DNA of 64,000 nucleotides from JBCBSZ01 sp039185015 (GTDB lineage Bacteria > Actinomycetota > Acidimicrobiia > Acidimicrobiales > Poriferisodalaceae), in assembly GCA_039185015.1 (NCBI GenBank), contig JBCDAU010000012.1, positions 1 to 64,000 on the forward strand, given 5' to 3'. The position numbers were made by a program, and so were the translations under genes. Positions 39,895 to 48,702 of this stretch are shown here, in pieces. Under the pieces are notes generated by a model, which saw only the letters and a program-made list of their open reading frames with translations, made no database searches and was not told the DNA's origin. Numbering within the stretch: position 1 is the first letter of the stretch; each line of letters begins with the position of its first letter.

Positions 39895-41199
39895 TCAGCC
39901 GCAGGCGGCGGAGACGTACGGCGTCGGGTTGACCGCCGCGCCGCCGCCGGGGTGGACCTCGAAGTGCAGGTGGGGCGAGGTCCATCGGGCGTTGCCGGTG
40001 TTGCCGACCGTGCCGATGACGGTGCCGGCCTCGACCCGGCCACTCGCTCCGAAGCTGTCGAGGTGGCTGCCGAAGTATCGGTTGCCGTCGTCGCCGTAGA
40101 GGAAGTACTGGAGGCCGCCCAGGCCCGAGTTGCTGTGGCGGACCTCGCCCGACACGTGGGCGACGATCGGCGTGCCGCGAGCGGCGAACATGTCGACGCC
40201 CTTGTGGCGTCGCCCGCCCGAGCGGGGCGCACCCCAGGTGTCGCTGAACGACGTCGACCCGCTGATCGGGCAGAGGGCGACGCCGGCCGGCGGTGCCTCG
40301 GGTTCGGGTGGTGCGGTGGTCTCGGGTGGCGCCTCGTCGGGTGCCTCGCCGTCCGGAGCGTCGCCGGTCTCGGGGGGTGCCTCGCCGTCGGGTGCCGCGG
40401 TGGTCGGCGGGACCGACGTGGTGGTCGAGGTCAGCGCCGCCTCGGCCTCGCGCCGCGCCTGCTCCTCGGCGAGCTGACGCTGCCGCTCCTCCTCGGCCCG
40501 ACGACGGATCTCCTCGAGCCGGCGGCGCTCCTCCTCTTCGAGTCGAGCGACCTCGGCCTCCCAGCGCGCCTCCTCCTCGGCGAGCACGGCCAGCTCGGCC
40601 TGGATCGTGTCGAGCTCGTCGATCACCGTCTGCTCGCGTCGTTCGAGCTCGGCGACGACGCCGAGCTGCTCGGTGCGACGGACCACCAACTCGGCCTGGG
40701 CGGCGTCGAGGTCGATCCGGGCGGCGCGGAAGCGGTCGATCTCGTCCTCGGTGCCGAAGAGCACGAGCCGCCCCAGCGCCTCGGCGCGGGCTCGAGCGTA
40801 CGGATCATCGAAGTCCGGCGGCGCGAGCCCGCCGAAGCGATCGCCCTGCACGTACCGCTCGATGGCGAGGTCGGCGACGGCGCCCCGCAGACCGTCGAGC
40901 TCGGCGTTGGCCCGGTCGACGCGGTCCTCGAGCGCGGTGATGTCGAGGGCGAGGTCGATGGCGACACCGTTGGCCTCCTCGGCCAGCGCGATCGCCTCGT
41001 CGACGCGCTGCTGGGTGGCGTCGACGCGGGCCTCGGCCGCGATGACCCGCTCGGTCGCGGCCTCGGCCTCCTCTCGAGCGCGGTCGATCTCGCCTTGCGC
41101 GCCGGCCACGGGAGCCACGCCGAGGGCGACGAGCGCGCCCACGAGCGCGGTCATCAGCAGGCGCGGGAGACGCCGGGCGGAGGCGGGGAGGGGTCGCAT
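39895..41199 (-). CDS. Secreted M23 peptidase with coiled coil (EnvC/NlpD-like)
   Basis: 434 residues from ATG 41199, which places the signal peptide RLLMTALVGALVALGVAPVA at the N-terminus. Residues about 35-260 are acidic coiled coil rich in Ala/Glu/Arg, then a Pro/Glu/Thr linker, then a LytM/M23 domain: HKGVDMFAARGTPIVAHVSG and HLHFEVHPGG (metal ligands HxxxD and HxH). These proteins cleave peptidoglycan cross-bridges or activate amidases. The second HxH and the HKGVD motif are intact, so catalysis is plausible. TACTCT 11 nt before the ATG may be the -10. Confidence 0.9.
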   Translation of the reverse strand: MRPLPASARRLPRLLMTALVGALVALGVAPVAGAQGEIDRAREEAEAATERVIAAEARVDATQQRVDEAIALAEEANGVAIDLALDITALEDRVDRANAELDGLRGAVADLAIERYVQGDRFGGLAPPDFDDPYARARAEALGRLVLFGTEDEIDRFRAARIDLDAAQAELVVRRTEQLGVVAELERREQTVIDELDTIQAELAVLAEEEARWEAEVARLEEEERRRLEEIRRRAEEERQRQLAEEQARREAEAALTSTTTSVPPTTAAPDGEAPPETGDAPDGEAPDEAPPETTAPPEPEAPPAGVALCPISGSTSFSDTWGAPRSGGRRHKGVDMFAARGTPIVAHVSGEVRHSNSGLGGLQYFLYGDDGNRYFGSHLDSFGASGRVEAGTVIGTVGNTGNARWTSPHLHFEVHPGGGAAVNPTPYVSAACG

Positions 41200-41281
41200 G
41201 GGACCTCGACAGAGTACCGCCGACCGGCCACCCAGCGTCAGCCAGGACGCCACCATGACGACGCAGGGTGCGAATCGACGG

Positions 41282-41372
41282 GGCTCCGGGGTCCCCGCCC
41301 GGGCACGAGCACGGCACCGGCCGCAGCCCGCCAGGGCGAGGACACGGGGCTCCGCGGTCCCCGCCCGGGCAC
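41282..41372. repeat. Two-armed intergenic repeat, copy C (inverted)
   Basis: Arms at 41282-41306 and 41348-41372 (GGCTCCGGGGTCCCCGCCCG and a one-base variant) flanking CAGCCCGCCAGGGCGAGGAC. It is the reverse complement of copy A and fills the gap between the M23 gene and the disulfide reductase. Confidence 0.8.
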
Positions 41373-41381
41373 GAACTCAGC

Positions 41382-42791
41382 TCAGCGGTTGCGGACGCGA
41401 GCGGCCAGGCGGCCGAGCTTGCGGAACGCGGGCTTGTCGTACCGCTGGCGGATCCAGGCCTCGGCAGCCCTGGCGTTGGCGTCGGCGAAGGTCGGGTAGG
41501 CGTGCGGGGCCGAGAGCGCCGAGACCTTGGTGCCGTCGCGGACGGCGGCGGCGAGCTCGGCGATCGACTCCCCTGCGGCGGCGCCGACCACGACCGCACC
41601 GACGAGTCGCCCTCGACGGTCGGCGATCAGCTCGGTGAAGCCCTCCGGCTCGGCGGCGGTGAGCGACCGGTCGTGGTCGTCGTGGCCGAAGCGGGTGCGC
41701 GTCGCACCCGACCCGTCGGCGCCGTCGCCGACGACGGCGATCTCGGGCGAGGTGTAGACGACCGACGGGATCGTGGCCTCGTCGGGTGGCGAGCCGTACC
41801 CGAACACCGCGTGCACGCCGACGTGCCGGCCGTGGGCCGCGGCGACCGACGTGAGTGGGCGACGGCCGGTGACGTCGCCGGCCGCGTAGACGCCGTCGGC
41901 CGTGGTGCGAAGCTTGTCGTCGACGGCGACGTGGCCATCGGGACGAAGCTCGATGCCGATCCGCTCGTGGCCCAGGCCGGTGGTGCGGGCCCGCCGGCCG
42001 ATCGCGACGAGGACGCGATCGACGGGCAGGCGTGCCCCATCGTCGAGCACGGCCTCACCGCCCTCGATCCGCTCGACGCGCCGACCGACCCGAACATCGA
42101 CCCCGTCGGCCCGCAACGAGTCGGTCACGACCGAGGCAGCATCGGCCGGGAACGGTCCGAGCAGCCGGTCGGTGGCCTCGACCAGGGAGACCTCCGAGCC
42201 CAGGCGGGCGAAGGCCTGGCCGAGCTCGGCGCCGACGGCACCGCCACCGATGACCAGCAACCGGGCGGGCAGCACGTCGAGCGCCCACACCGTGTCCGTG
42301 GTGAGGGGGTCCGCCTCGGCCAGTCCGGGGATGGGCGGGACGATCGGAGCGGAGCCGGTCGCCACGACGGCCTTCGGCGCCCGGATGCGCCGTTCCCCCT
42401 CGGCCGTCGTCACCGACAGCGCTCCCGGGGCGAGGAACTGCGCCCGACCCTCGATGACGGTGATGCCCTCGGACCGGAGGCGCTCGGGGCTGTCGACCGG
42501 CTCGATGTCGGCCTGGACCGCTCGGACACGAGCCATCACGCTCGCGAGGTCCACCTTCGGTTCGCTCGGCTCGAGGCCCCAGCGGTCGGCTCGCCGCATG
42601 CGGTGGGCCGTCTCCGCCGCCGACAGCAGCGCCTTGGACGGGACGCAGCCGGTCCACAGGCAGTCGCCGCCCGTGCGCTCGGCCTCGATGAGCACCACGT
42701 CGACGCCGACGGCGTTGGCGACCAGCGCCGACACGAGTCCAGCGGTGCCTCCACCGATGATGGCCAGATCGAACCGCTCGTCGTCGCTCAC
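41382..42791 (-). CDS. FAD-dependent pyridine nucleotide-disulfide oxidoreductase (mercuric reductase-like)
   Basis: 469 residues of the dihydrolipoyl dehydrogenase/MerA family. FAD site LAIIGGGTAGLVSALVA, redox disulfide GGDCLWTGCVPSKALL, NAD(P) site LLVIGGGAVGAELGQAFARL, second FAD site GVYAAGDVTG, and near the C-terminus HAYPTFADANARAAEAW, where the DLD catalytic HxxxxE is instead HAYPTFADA. It lacks the MerA C-terminal vicinal cysteines and heavy-metal domain. GTG start at 42791. It is divergent from a TVP38/TMEM64 gene, a known genomic partner of this subgroup. Substrate unknown. Confidence 0.87.
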   Translation of the reverse strand: MSDDERFDLAIIGGGTAGLVSALVANAVGVDVVLIEAERTGGDCLWTGCVPSKALLSAAETAHRMRRADRWGLEPSEPKVDLASVMARVRAVQADIEPVDSPERLRSEGITVIEGRAQFLAPGALSVTTAEGERRIRAPKAVVATGSAPIVPPIPGLAEADPLTTDTVWALDVLPARLLVIGGGAVGAELGQAFARLGSEVSLVEATDRLLGPFPADAASVVTDSLRADGVDVRVGRRVERIEGGEAVLDDGARLPVDRVLVAIGRRARTTGLGHERIGIELRPDGHVAVDDKLRTTADGVYAAGDVTGRRPLTSVAAAHGRHVGVHAVFGYGSPPDEATIPSVVYTSPEIAVVGDGADGSGATRTRFGHDDHDRSLTAAEPEGFTELIADRRGRLVGAVVVGAAAGESIAELAAAVRDGTKVSALSAPHAYPTFADANARAAEAWIRQRYDKPAFRKLGRLAARVRNR

Positions 42792-42854
42792 GGCAGTGTG
42801 AACTCACGAGGACGTCGTCATGTTCCGGGAAGCGCGCCGGCCGACATCGGGTTC

Positions 42855-43559
42855 ATGGGTTCCATGCACGACGAGACCGAGATGCCACCGCCCTCCTGGC
42901 CGGCCCGATTCGTGCCGGTGCTCGGCCTCGTGCTGCTCATCGCCACGCTCGCCCTGGCCCTCCGGGCCGCCGACGTCACCGGCGTCGACGAGCTCCGTGA
43001 TCGCGTCGACGACGCCGGTTGGTGGGGCCCGGTGCTCTTCGTCGTGCTGTACGCCGTGCTGACGGTCGCGCTCGTCCCCGGTTCGGTGGGCTCGACCGCC
43101 GCCGGCGTGCTCTTCGGCGCCGCAGCCGGGACGGCGCTGACCGTCGTCGGGGCGACGTTGGGCGCCGCCGGCTCGTTCCTGCTCGGACGAGCGCTCGGTC
43201 GCTCGACGGTCACGTCGCTCGTCGGTGGCGGCATCGATCGGGTCGATCGCTTCTTCGCCGGTCGCCCGCTGCGATCGGTGATCTCGATCCGCCTGATCCC
43301 GGTGCTGCCGTTCAACCTCGTCAACTACGCCGCCGGGTTCACCTCGCTGCCGTTCCGCTCGTACGTGCTGGGCACGGCGATCGGGATCATCCCGGGCTCG
43401 ACGCTGTTCGTGGCGTTGGGCGCCAGCCTCGATGCTCCGGGCTCGCCGCGGTTCTGGGCGTCGCTCGGTGGCCTCGCCGCCTTCATGGTGCTGGGGGTGG
43501 TGCTGGCCCGCCGGACCGATCCCGCGCCCGAGCGGACGCCAGTCGCGACGCAGCCGTGA
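42855..43559 (+). CDS. TVP38/TMEM64 (SNARE-associated/DedA-like) membrane protein
   Basis: About 234 residues. An N-terminal helix (RFVPVLGLVLLIATLALALR), then the TVP38 core: WWGPVLFVVLYAVLTVALVP, GSVGSTAAGVLFGAAAGTAL, GATLGAAGSFLLGRALGRST, IRLIPVLPFNLVNYAAGFTS and YVLGTAIGIIPGSTLFVALG. The family may act in lipid scrambling or transport. Alternative ATG starts exist at 42864 and 42882. Its last 77 nt overlap the 3' end of the opposite CDP-alcohol phosphatidyltransferase gene. Confidence 0.85.
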   Translation: MGSMHDETEMPPPSWPARFVPVLGLVLLIATLALALRAADVTGVDELRDRVDDAGWWGPVLFVVLYAVLTVALVPGSVGSTAAGVLFGAAAGTALTVVGATLGAAGSFLLGRALGRSTVTSLVGGGIDRVDRFFAGRPLRSVISIRLIPVLPFNLVNYAAGFTSLPFRSYVLGTAIGIIPGSTLFVALGASLDAPGSPRFWASLGGLAAFMVLGVVLARRTDPAPERTPVATQP

Positions 43560-44094
43560 TCCCGACGGCCGCGGCGAACACCCACAGGCCGAGCTCGGTG
43601 AGGGGCGGCACGGCGATGATCACGACGTAGGCCACGATCGTCTCGGTGCCTTCGACGAGGCCGGACGCCAACGCCACCGACCGCCGCTCGTCCTCGCTCG
43701 GCTGCTCGCACGCCAGCACGGTCACGACGTTCACCGCGATCGCGGCACAGACCATGGCGGCAGCCGGCCACAGGTCCTCGTCGGCGATGGCGAGCGAGAT
43801 CGGGATGGCGACGTACACGACCATGTCGGCGGTGAAGTCCCACAGGCCCCCGAAGGTGCCGTCTCGGCGGGATCGACGGGCCAGCTCACCGTCGACGCCG
43901 TCGAGCAGACGGCTGACCCCGAAGAGGGCGAGGCCCGCCAGTGGCTGTCCGGCGGCGATGAGCCCAGCCGAGCCGAGACCGACGATCAGCGCCACGGAGG
44001 TCACCAGATCAGGGCTGATCCGCCATCGATCGAGCGGGGACGCGAGGGCGGCGACGATCGGCGCGAACCAACCTCGGGACCGACGATCGAGCAT
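43483..44094 (-). CDS. CDP-alcohol phosphatidyltransferase family protein
   Basis: 203 residues, several membrane helices, and the full catalytic motif LLDGVDGELARRSRR...GGLWDFTAD (D-x2-DG-x2-AR-x8-G-x3-D-x3-D). It makes a phosphodiester lipid head group from a CDP-activated donor; acceptor unknown. It is the second such enzyme in the window, distinct from pgsA. ATG at 44094; the 3' 77 nt are antisense to the TVP38 gene. A CACACT hexamer 8 nt upstream may be its -10. Confidence 0.85.
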   Translation of the reverse strand: MLDRRSRGWFAPIVAALASPLDRWRISPDLVTSVALIVGLGSAGLIAAGQPLAGLALFGVSRLLDGVDGELARRSRRDGTFGGLWDFTADMVVYVAIPISLAIADEDLWPAAAMVCAAIAVNVVTVLACEQPSEDERRSVALASGLVEGTETIVAYVVIIAVPPLTELGLWVFAAAVGITAASRLASARARDRSGGPAPPPAP

Positions 44095-44125
44095 CGGGCC
44101 TCAGTGTGGGGGAACACCCTCCGGA

Positions 44126-44131
44126 TACCCT
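44126..44131 (+). promoter_or_regulatory. Putative -10 element of the ABC exporter operon (leaderless)
   Basis: TACCCT on the plus strand with an 8-nt spacer (CATCGGGA) to the GTG at 44140. Confidence 0.5.
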
Positions 44132-44139
44132 CATCGGGA

Positions 44140-45987
44140 GTGCCGGATCTCCCCTCATCGTCGACCAGCGCGATGAGCCCGTGGGAACCGGTCGCCGCGA
44201 CCACCGGGTACCCCGAGCCCGTCGCCGGGGTCGACCCCGATCCCGAGCGGTCCTGGATGCGGCGCCTCGCCCCGATGGTGCGACCTCATCGGCGCATCAT
44301 CGTCGTCGCCCTCCTGGCCGCCCTCATCGCCATGGGGGCCCAGGTCGCCCTGCCCCGGATCGTCATGCTCACGGTCGACGACGCGCTCACCTCCGACGAC
44401 GGCAACCTCGTCCCCTACGTCGCGCTCATGGCCGGCGTCGCGGTCGTGCGCGGCATCGCGACGTTCGGCTATCGGTACGGGCTGTACGGGGCCGCGTACC
44501 GGCTCGAGTACGACCTGCGCACGCTGATCCACCGGCACCTCGGTCACCTCTCGTTCTCGTTCTACGACCGGGTCCAGAGCGGCCAGATCATCTCCCGGGC
44601 CAACAGCGACATCCGCTCGATCCAGATGTTCGGCGCCTTCGCCCCGATCGTCACCATCCAGCTGCTGACGCTCATCGGCGCCCTCGTCGTGATGCTGACC
44701 ATCGACCCGCTGCTCACCGCCGTCGCCCTCCTCGGCATCCCCGGCGTGTTCGTCGCCGCCCAACGCCTCCGTGACCTCGTGTTCCCGCTGTCGTGGCTCG
44801 TCCAGGCCCGCCTGGCCGACTTCGCGACCGTCGTCGACGAGAACCTCAACGGCGCCCGCGTGGTCAAGGCGTTCGCCGCCGAGGAGCGCGAGATCGAGAA
44901 GCTCGCCCGATCGGCCCGGCGGATCCGGTGGGTCTCGGTGGTCCAGATCGACGCCCGGGCTCGCTGGAGCCCGATCGTCGAGGCCATCCCTCGGCTGTCG
45001 CTCGCCCTCGTCCTGGCGGTCGGGGGCTGGCGAGCGGCGGAGGGCGCCATCACCGTCGGCGCCCTGCTGGCCTTCAGCCAGTACGTGTTGCTGCTCGCCG
45101 CGCCGTTCCGGTTCCTCGGCTTCGTGCTGATCCTCGGCCAGCGGGCCCGGGCCTCGGCCGGCCGGATCCTCGAGCTGCTGGACGAGCGTCCGACGGTGGT
45201 CGACCGCCCCGGCGCGGTGGACCTGCTCGAGGCGCCGGGCGAGATCCGGTTCGACGGCGTCGCGTTCGCCTACGCCGACGACGAGCCCGTCCTCGAGGAG
45301 GTCGACCTGACGCTCCATCGGGGCGAGACCCTCGCGGTCGTCGGTCGGTCCGGCTCCGGCAAGTCGACCATCGCCCGCCTGCTCCTCCGCTTCTACGACG
45401 TCGACGACGGTCGCGTGACGATCGACGGACGCGACGTGCGCGACCTCACCCAGTCCAGCCTCCGCCACCACATCGCCTTCGTCCCCGACGACGCCTTCCT
45501 GTTCAGCGCGAGCCTGCGCGACAACATCGCCTTCGCCCGACCCGGCGCGCGCCAGGAGGAGGTCGCCGACGCGGCGAGGGACGCGGCGGCAGCCGACTTC
45601 ATCGAGGCGCTCCCGGACGGCTACGACACCGTCGTCGGCGAGCGGGGCTACGACCTCTCGGGCGGCCAGCGACAGCGGGTGTCGCTCGCCCGGGGGCTGC
45701 TGGCCGACCCAGCCGTCCTCGTGCTCGACGACGCCACCAGCGCGGTCGACGTGAGGGTCGAGGAGCAGATCCACGCCGCGCTCGCCGAGCGGCGCCATCA
45801 GCGCACCACGCTGCTCATCGCCCACCGGCTCTCGACCATCGCGCTCGCCGACCGCGTCGCGCTCCTCGACGAGGGCCGGATCGTCGCCACCGGCACCCAC
45901 GAGGAGCTGCTCGCCCGCGAGCCCCGGTACGCCGAGCTGTTGGCCACGACCGACCGGACCGCCGCCGAGGAGCCGGCCCGATGGTGA
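44140..45987 (+). CDS. ABC exporter half-transporter A (degenerate Walker B)
   Basis: 615 residues, membrane domain followed by nucleotide-binding domain. Six-helix exporter domain (MVRPHRRIIVVALLAALIAM, VTIQLLTLIGALVVMLTIDP, LSLALVLAVGGWRAAEGAI). Walker A VVGRSGSGKSTIARLLLRFY, signature YDLSGGQRQRVSLARGL, Walker B AVLVLDDATSAVD with Asp where the catalytic Glu is expected, H-loop LIAHRLST. The Glu-to-Asp change marks one site of a heterodimer as slow, as in TM287/288 and BmrCD. Overlaps half-transporter B by 7 nt. An alternative ATG lies at 44173. Confidence 0.88.
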   Translation: MPDLPSSSTSAMSPWEPVAATTGYPEPVAGVDPDPERSWMRRLAPMVRPHRRIIVVALLAALIAMGAQVALPRIVMLTVDDALTSDDGNLVPYVALMAGVAVVRGIATFGYRYGLYGAAYRLEYDLRTLIHRHLGHLSFSFYDRVQSGQIISRANSDIRSIQMFGAFAPIVTIQLLTLIGALVVMLTIDPLLTAVALLGIPGVFVAAQRLRDLVFPLSWLVQARLADFATVVDENLNGARVVKAFAAEEREIEKLARSARRIRWVSVVQIDARARWSPIVEAIPRLSLALVLAVGGWRAAEGAITVGALLAFSQYVLLLAAPFRFLGFVLILGQRARASAGRILELLDERPTVVDRPGAVDLLEAPGEIRFDGVAFAYADDEPVLEEVDLTLHRGETLAVVGRSGSGKSTIARLLLRFYDVDDGRVTIDGRDVRDLTQSSLRHHIAFVPDDAFLFSASLRDNIAFARPGARQEEVADAARDAAAADFIEALPDGYDTVVGERGYDLSGGQRQRVSLARGLLADPAVLVLDDATSAVDVRVEEQIHAALAERRHQRTTLLIAHRLSTIALADRVALLDEGRIVATGTHEELLAREPRYAELLATTDRTAAEEPARW

Positions 45988-47924
45988 TGGTCGGTCCCCC
46001 GGGCGGAGCAGGCGGCGGCTTCTTCGGTCCCTCGGCCACGAGCACCAGCGCGGCGTCGGGTCTGCCCTTCGCCGGCGTCCCGAGCGAGCTGCGCGAAGGG
46101 GCCGAGCGCATCCTCGCCACCGAACCCGAGCCCCCCGAGCCCGACGTCCGATACGAACCAGCCGCCGGCGAGCCGCCGCTCACCCTCAGGGCCCTCGTCG
46201 CCCCCGAGCGACCACACATCGCGATCGCGGTGCTGCTCGTGATCGTCGAGACGGTCACCGGGCTGGCCGGCCCCCTGCTCACCGCCATCGCCATCGACGA
46301 AGGCGTTGCCGAGCGTCGGCCCGGCGTGGTCTTCGCCATGGCCGGCATCTACGCCGGACTGGTCGTCGTCCAGGCACTCGCCGGCTTCGGTCGGCTGTCG
46401 CTGACCGGCCGCATCGCCGAGCGGATCCTCGAGGGCCTCCGCATCCGGATCTTCACGCACCTCCAGCGGCAGTCGATCGACTTCTTCACCCGCTCGCGCT
46501 CCGGCGTCCTGCTCAGCCGGATGACGAGCGACGTCGACGCGCTGTCGGCACTGCTCCAAGAGGGCTACGTCAACCTGATCGTGCAGGGGCTCACGGTCGT
46601 CCTGGTCACGGTCGTGCTGTTCGTCCTGTCGCCGACGCTCGCCGCGCTCCTGCTGGTCATCGTCGTGCCGGTCTTCGTGGTGCTCACGTGGTGGTTCCGG
46701 GGCGCGTCCACGGTCACGTACGAGCGGGTCAGGGACCGCATCGCCGACGTCCTCGCGGACCTCCAGGAGCATCTCGCCGGCATCCGCATCGTCTCGGCCA
46801 CCAATCGGCGCCGCCACAACGAGGTCCTCCACCGCGAGGTCGTCGGCCGCTACCGGGACGCTTCCCTCGACGGCTCCCGCATCGGGGCGATCTACGGGCC
46901 GGCGGCGGAGGTCACCGGGCTGGTCGGCCAGGCCGGTGTCCTCCTCGTCGGCGGATGGCAGGTCCTCGACGGCAACCTCACCATCGGCGAGCTGACCGCG
47001 TTCGTGCTCTACCTCACGACGTTCTTCGCTCCGATCCAGCAGCTCGTGCAGCTCTACAACGTCTACCAACAGGGCAACGCCGCGCTCGGCAAGCTCGGCG
47101 ACCTCCTCGCCGTCGAGCCCGAGGTGAGGGAGCGCGCCGACGCCACCGAGCTGCCCCCCATCGACGGGCAGGTCGAGCTGAGCGGCGTGGGCTTCGCGTA
47201 CGTCGAGGGAACCCCGGTGCTCGACGACGTCGACCTCGCCATCGCACCGGGCGAGATCATCGCGCTCGTCGGCCCCACCGGGGCGGGGAAGTCGACGTTG
47301 GCGAAGCTCGTCGCCCGGTTCCACGACGTCGGCGCCGGCCGGGTCACCGTCGACGGTCACGACGTGCGCGACGTGACCCTCGAGTCGCTCCGACGGCAGC
47401 TGGGGATCGTTCCTCAGGAGCCGTTCCTCTTCCACGGCTCCATCCGGGACAACGTCGCGTTCGGGGTCCCCGACGCGACCGACGCGCAGGTGCGCGCCGC
47501 GGTCGACGCCGTCGGTCTGGCACCGCTGATCGAGCGGACGGCGCTCGGCATCGACACGCCGGTGCACGAGCGAGGTGTCTCGCTCAGCGCAGGCGAGCGA
47601 CAGCTGCTCGCCCTGGCACGAGCGCTCCTCGCCCGGCCGGCCGTGCTGATCCTCGACGAGGCGACCTCCAACCTCGATCTCGAGTCCGAGGCCCGTGTCG
47701 AGCGGGCGCTCGACACGGTGCTGGACGGCACGACGGGCATCCTCATCGCCCACCGGCTGGCGACGGCGATGCGCGCCGACCGCATCGCCGTGGTCGACGA
47801 CGGTGGGCTGGCCGAGCTCGGCACCCACGACGAGCTGGTCGAGCTCGACGGCCGCTACGCCGCGCTCCACCGCGCCTGGCTCGCCGCCGGTGGTGCCGAG
47901 CGCACCGAGCGACCCCGTCGGTGA
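45981..47924 (+). CDS. ABC exporter half-transporter B (consensus Walker B)
   Basis: 647 residues. A Gly-rich then acidic N-terminal extension (about 1-65), exporter membrane domain (IAIAVLLVIVETVTGLAGPL, VLVTVVLFVLSPTLAALLLV), and NBD: Walker A LVGPTGAGKSTLAKLVARFH, signature VSLSAGERQLLALARALL (LSAGE rather than LSGGQ), Walker B AVLILDEATSNLD, H-loop LIAHRLAT. Together with half A this predicts one degenerate and one active ATP site: A supplies Asp in Walker B, while B supplies the altered signature facing it. Substrate unknown; possibly lipid or drug. Confidence 0.88.
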   Translation: MVMVGPPGGAGGGFFGPSATSTSAASGLPFAGVPSELREGAERILATEPEPPEPDVRYEPAAGEPPLTLRALVAPERPHIAIAVLLVIVETVTGLAGPLLTAIAIDEGVAERRPGVVFAMAGIYAGLVVVQALAGFGRLSLTGRIAERILEGLRIRIFTHLQRQSIDFFTRSRSGVLLSRMTSDVDALSALLQEGYVNLIVQGLTVVLVTVVLFVLSPTLAALLLVIVVPVFVVLTWWFRGASTVTYERVRDRIADVLADLQEHLAGIRIVSATNRRRHNEVLHREVVGRYRDASLDGSRIGAIYGPAAEVTGLVGQAGVLLVGGWQVLDGNLTIGELTAFVLYLTTFFAPIQQLVQLYNVYQQGNAALGKLGDLLAVEPEVRERADATELPPIDGQVELSGVGFAYVEGTPVLDDVDLAIAPGEIIALVGPTGAGKSTLAKLVARFHDVGAGRVTVDGHDVRDVTLESLRRQLGIVPQEPFLFHGSIRDNVAFGVPDATDAQVRAAVDAVGLAPLIERTALGIDTPVHERGVSLSAGERQLLALARALLARPAVLILDEATSNLDLESEARVERALDTVLDGTTGILIAHRLATAMRADRIAVVDDGGLAELGTHDELVELDGRYAALHRAWLAAGGAERTERPRR

Positions 47925-48637
47925 CGCCGGTCGAGTGGCTCGTCGCCTCGCTCTTCGTCCTCGTCGGAGCGATCGTCCAGGGATCGGTGGGGTTCGGGCT
48001 CGGGCTCGTGTCGGCGCCCGTGCTCGCCCTCATCGACCAGCGGTTCGTGCCCGTCACTCCGCTCCTGCTGGCCACGGCGCTCACCGTCGTCGTCGCCTAC
48101 CGCGAACGGGAGCACATCGCCGGACGAGCCCTCACCTGGGCGTGGATCGGGCGCGTGCCGGGCACCGCCCTCGGGCTCGTCGCCGTCACCGTCTTCAGCG
48201 GCGACGCCGCCGCGGTCATCTTCGGGATGGGGCTCCTCGCTGCGGTGCTCATGACCGGCTCGGGACGGCGCCTCGACCACACGCGCCCGACCCTCTTCGG
48301 CGCCGGTGTGCTCAGCGGCGTCATGGCCACGGCGGTCAGCGTCGGGGGCCCGCCGATCGCACTCGTGCTGATCGACCTCCCACCCCGCCGGTTGCGCGGG
48401 ACCCTGTCGGTCTTCTTCGGCGTCGGGGCGACGGCGTCGCTCATCCTGCTCGCGCTCGTCGGCCAGGTGACCCGCACCGCCCTGGTCGCCACCGCAGCCC
48501 TCGCTCCGGCGATGGTCGTCGGCCTGATCATCGCCGCGCCCGTGACCGCTCGGGTCCCCGCTCCACGACTCGTCTCCCTCGCGCTGACCGTGTCGGCCGG
48601 CAGCGCGATCGCCCTGGTGCTGCGCGGCCTCATCTGA
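47921..48637 (+). CDS. TSUP-family (TauE/SafE) permease
   Basis: 238 residues, about eight membrane helices in two related halves: LVGAIVQGSVGFGLGLVSAP in the first and GAGVLSGVMATAVSVGGPPI in the second, both conserved TSUP segments. Members export sulfite, sulfonates or other organic anions. The GTG overlaps the upstream ABC stop by 4 nt (GTGA), so it is cotranslated with the exporter. The ion is not predictable. Confidence 0.82.
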   Translation: MTPVEWLVASLFVLVGAIVQGSVGFGLGLVSAPVLALIDQRFVPVTPLLLATALTVVVAYREREHIAGRALTWAWIGRVPGTALGLVAVTVFSGDAAAVIFGMGLLAAVLMTGSGRRLDHTRPTLFGAGVLSGVMATAVSVGGPPIALVLIDLPPRRLRGTLSVFFGVGATASLILLALVGQVTRTALVATAALAPAMVVGLIIAAPVTARVPAPRLVSLALTVSAGSAIALVLRGLI

Positions 48638-48702
48638 TCGAGGGGCTCACCGCCGTCAGCCACTACCGTGCCGACGTCCCACGAGCTGGAGGAGCCACCA
48701 CG

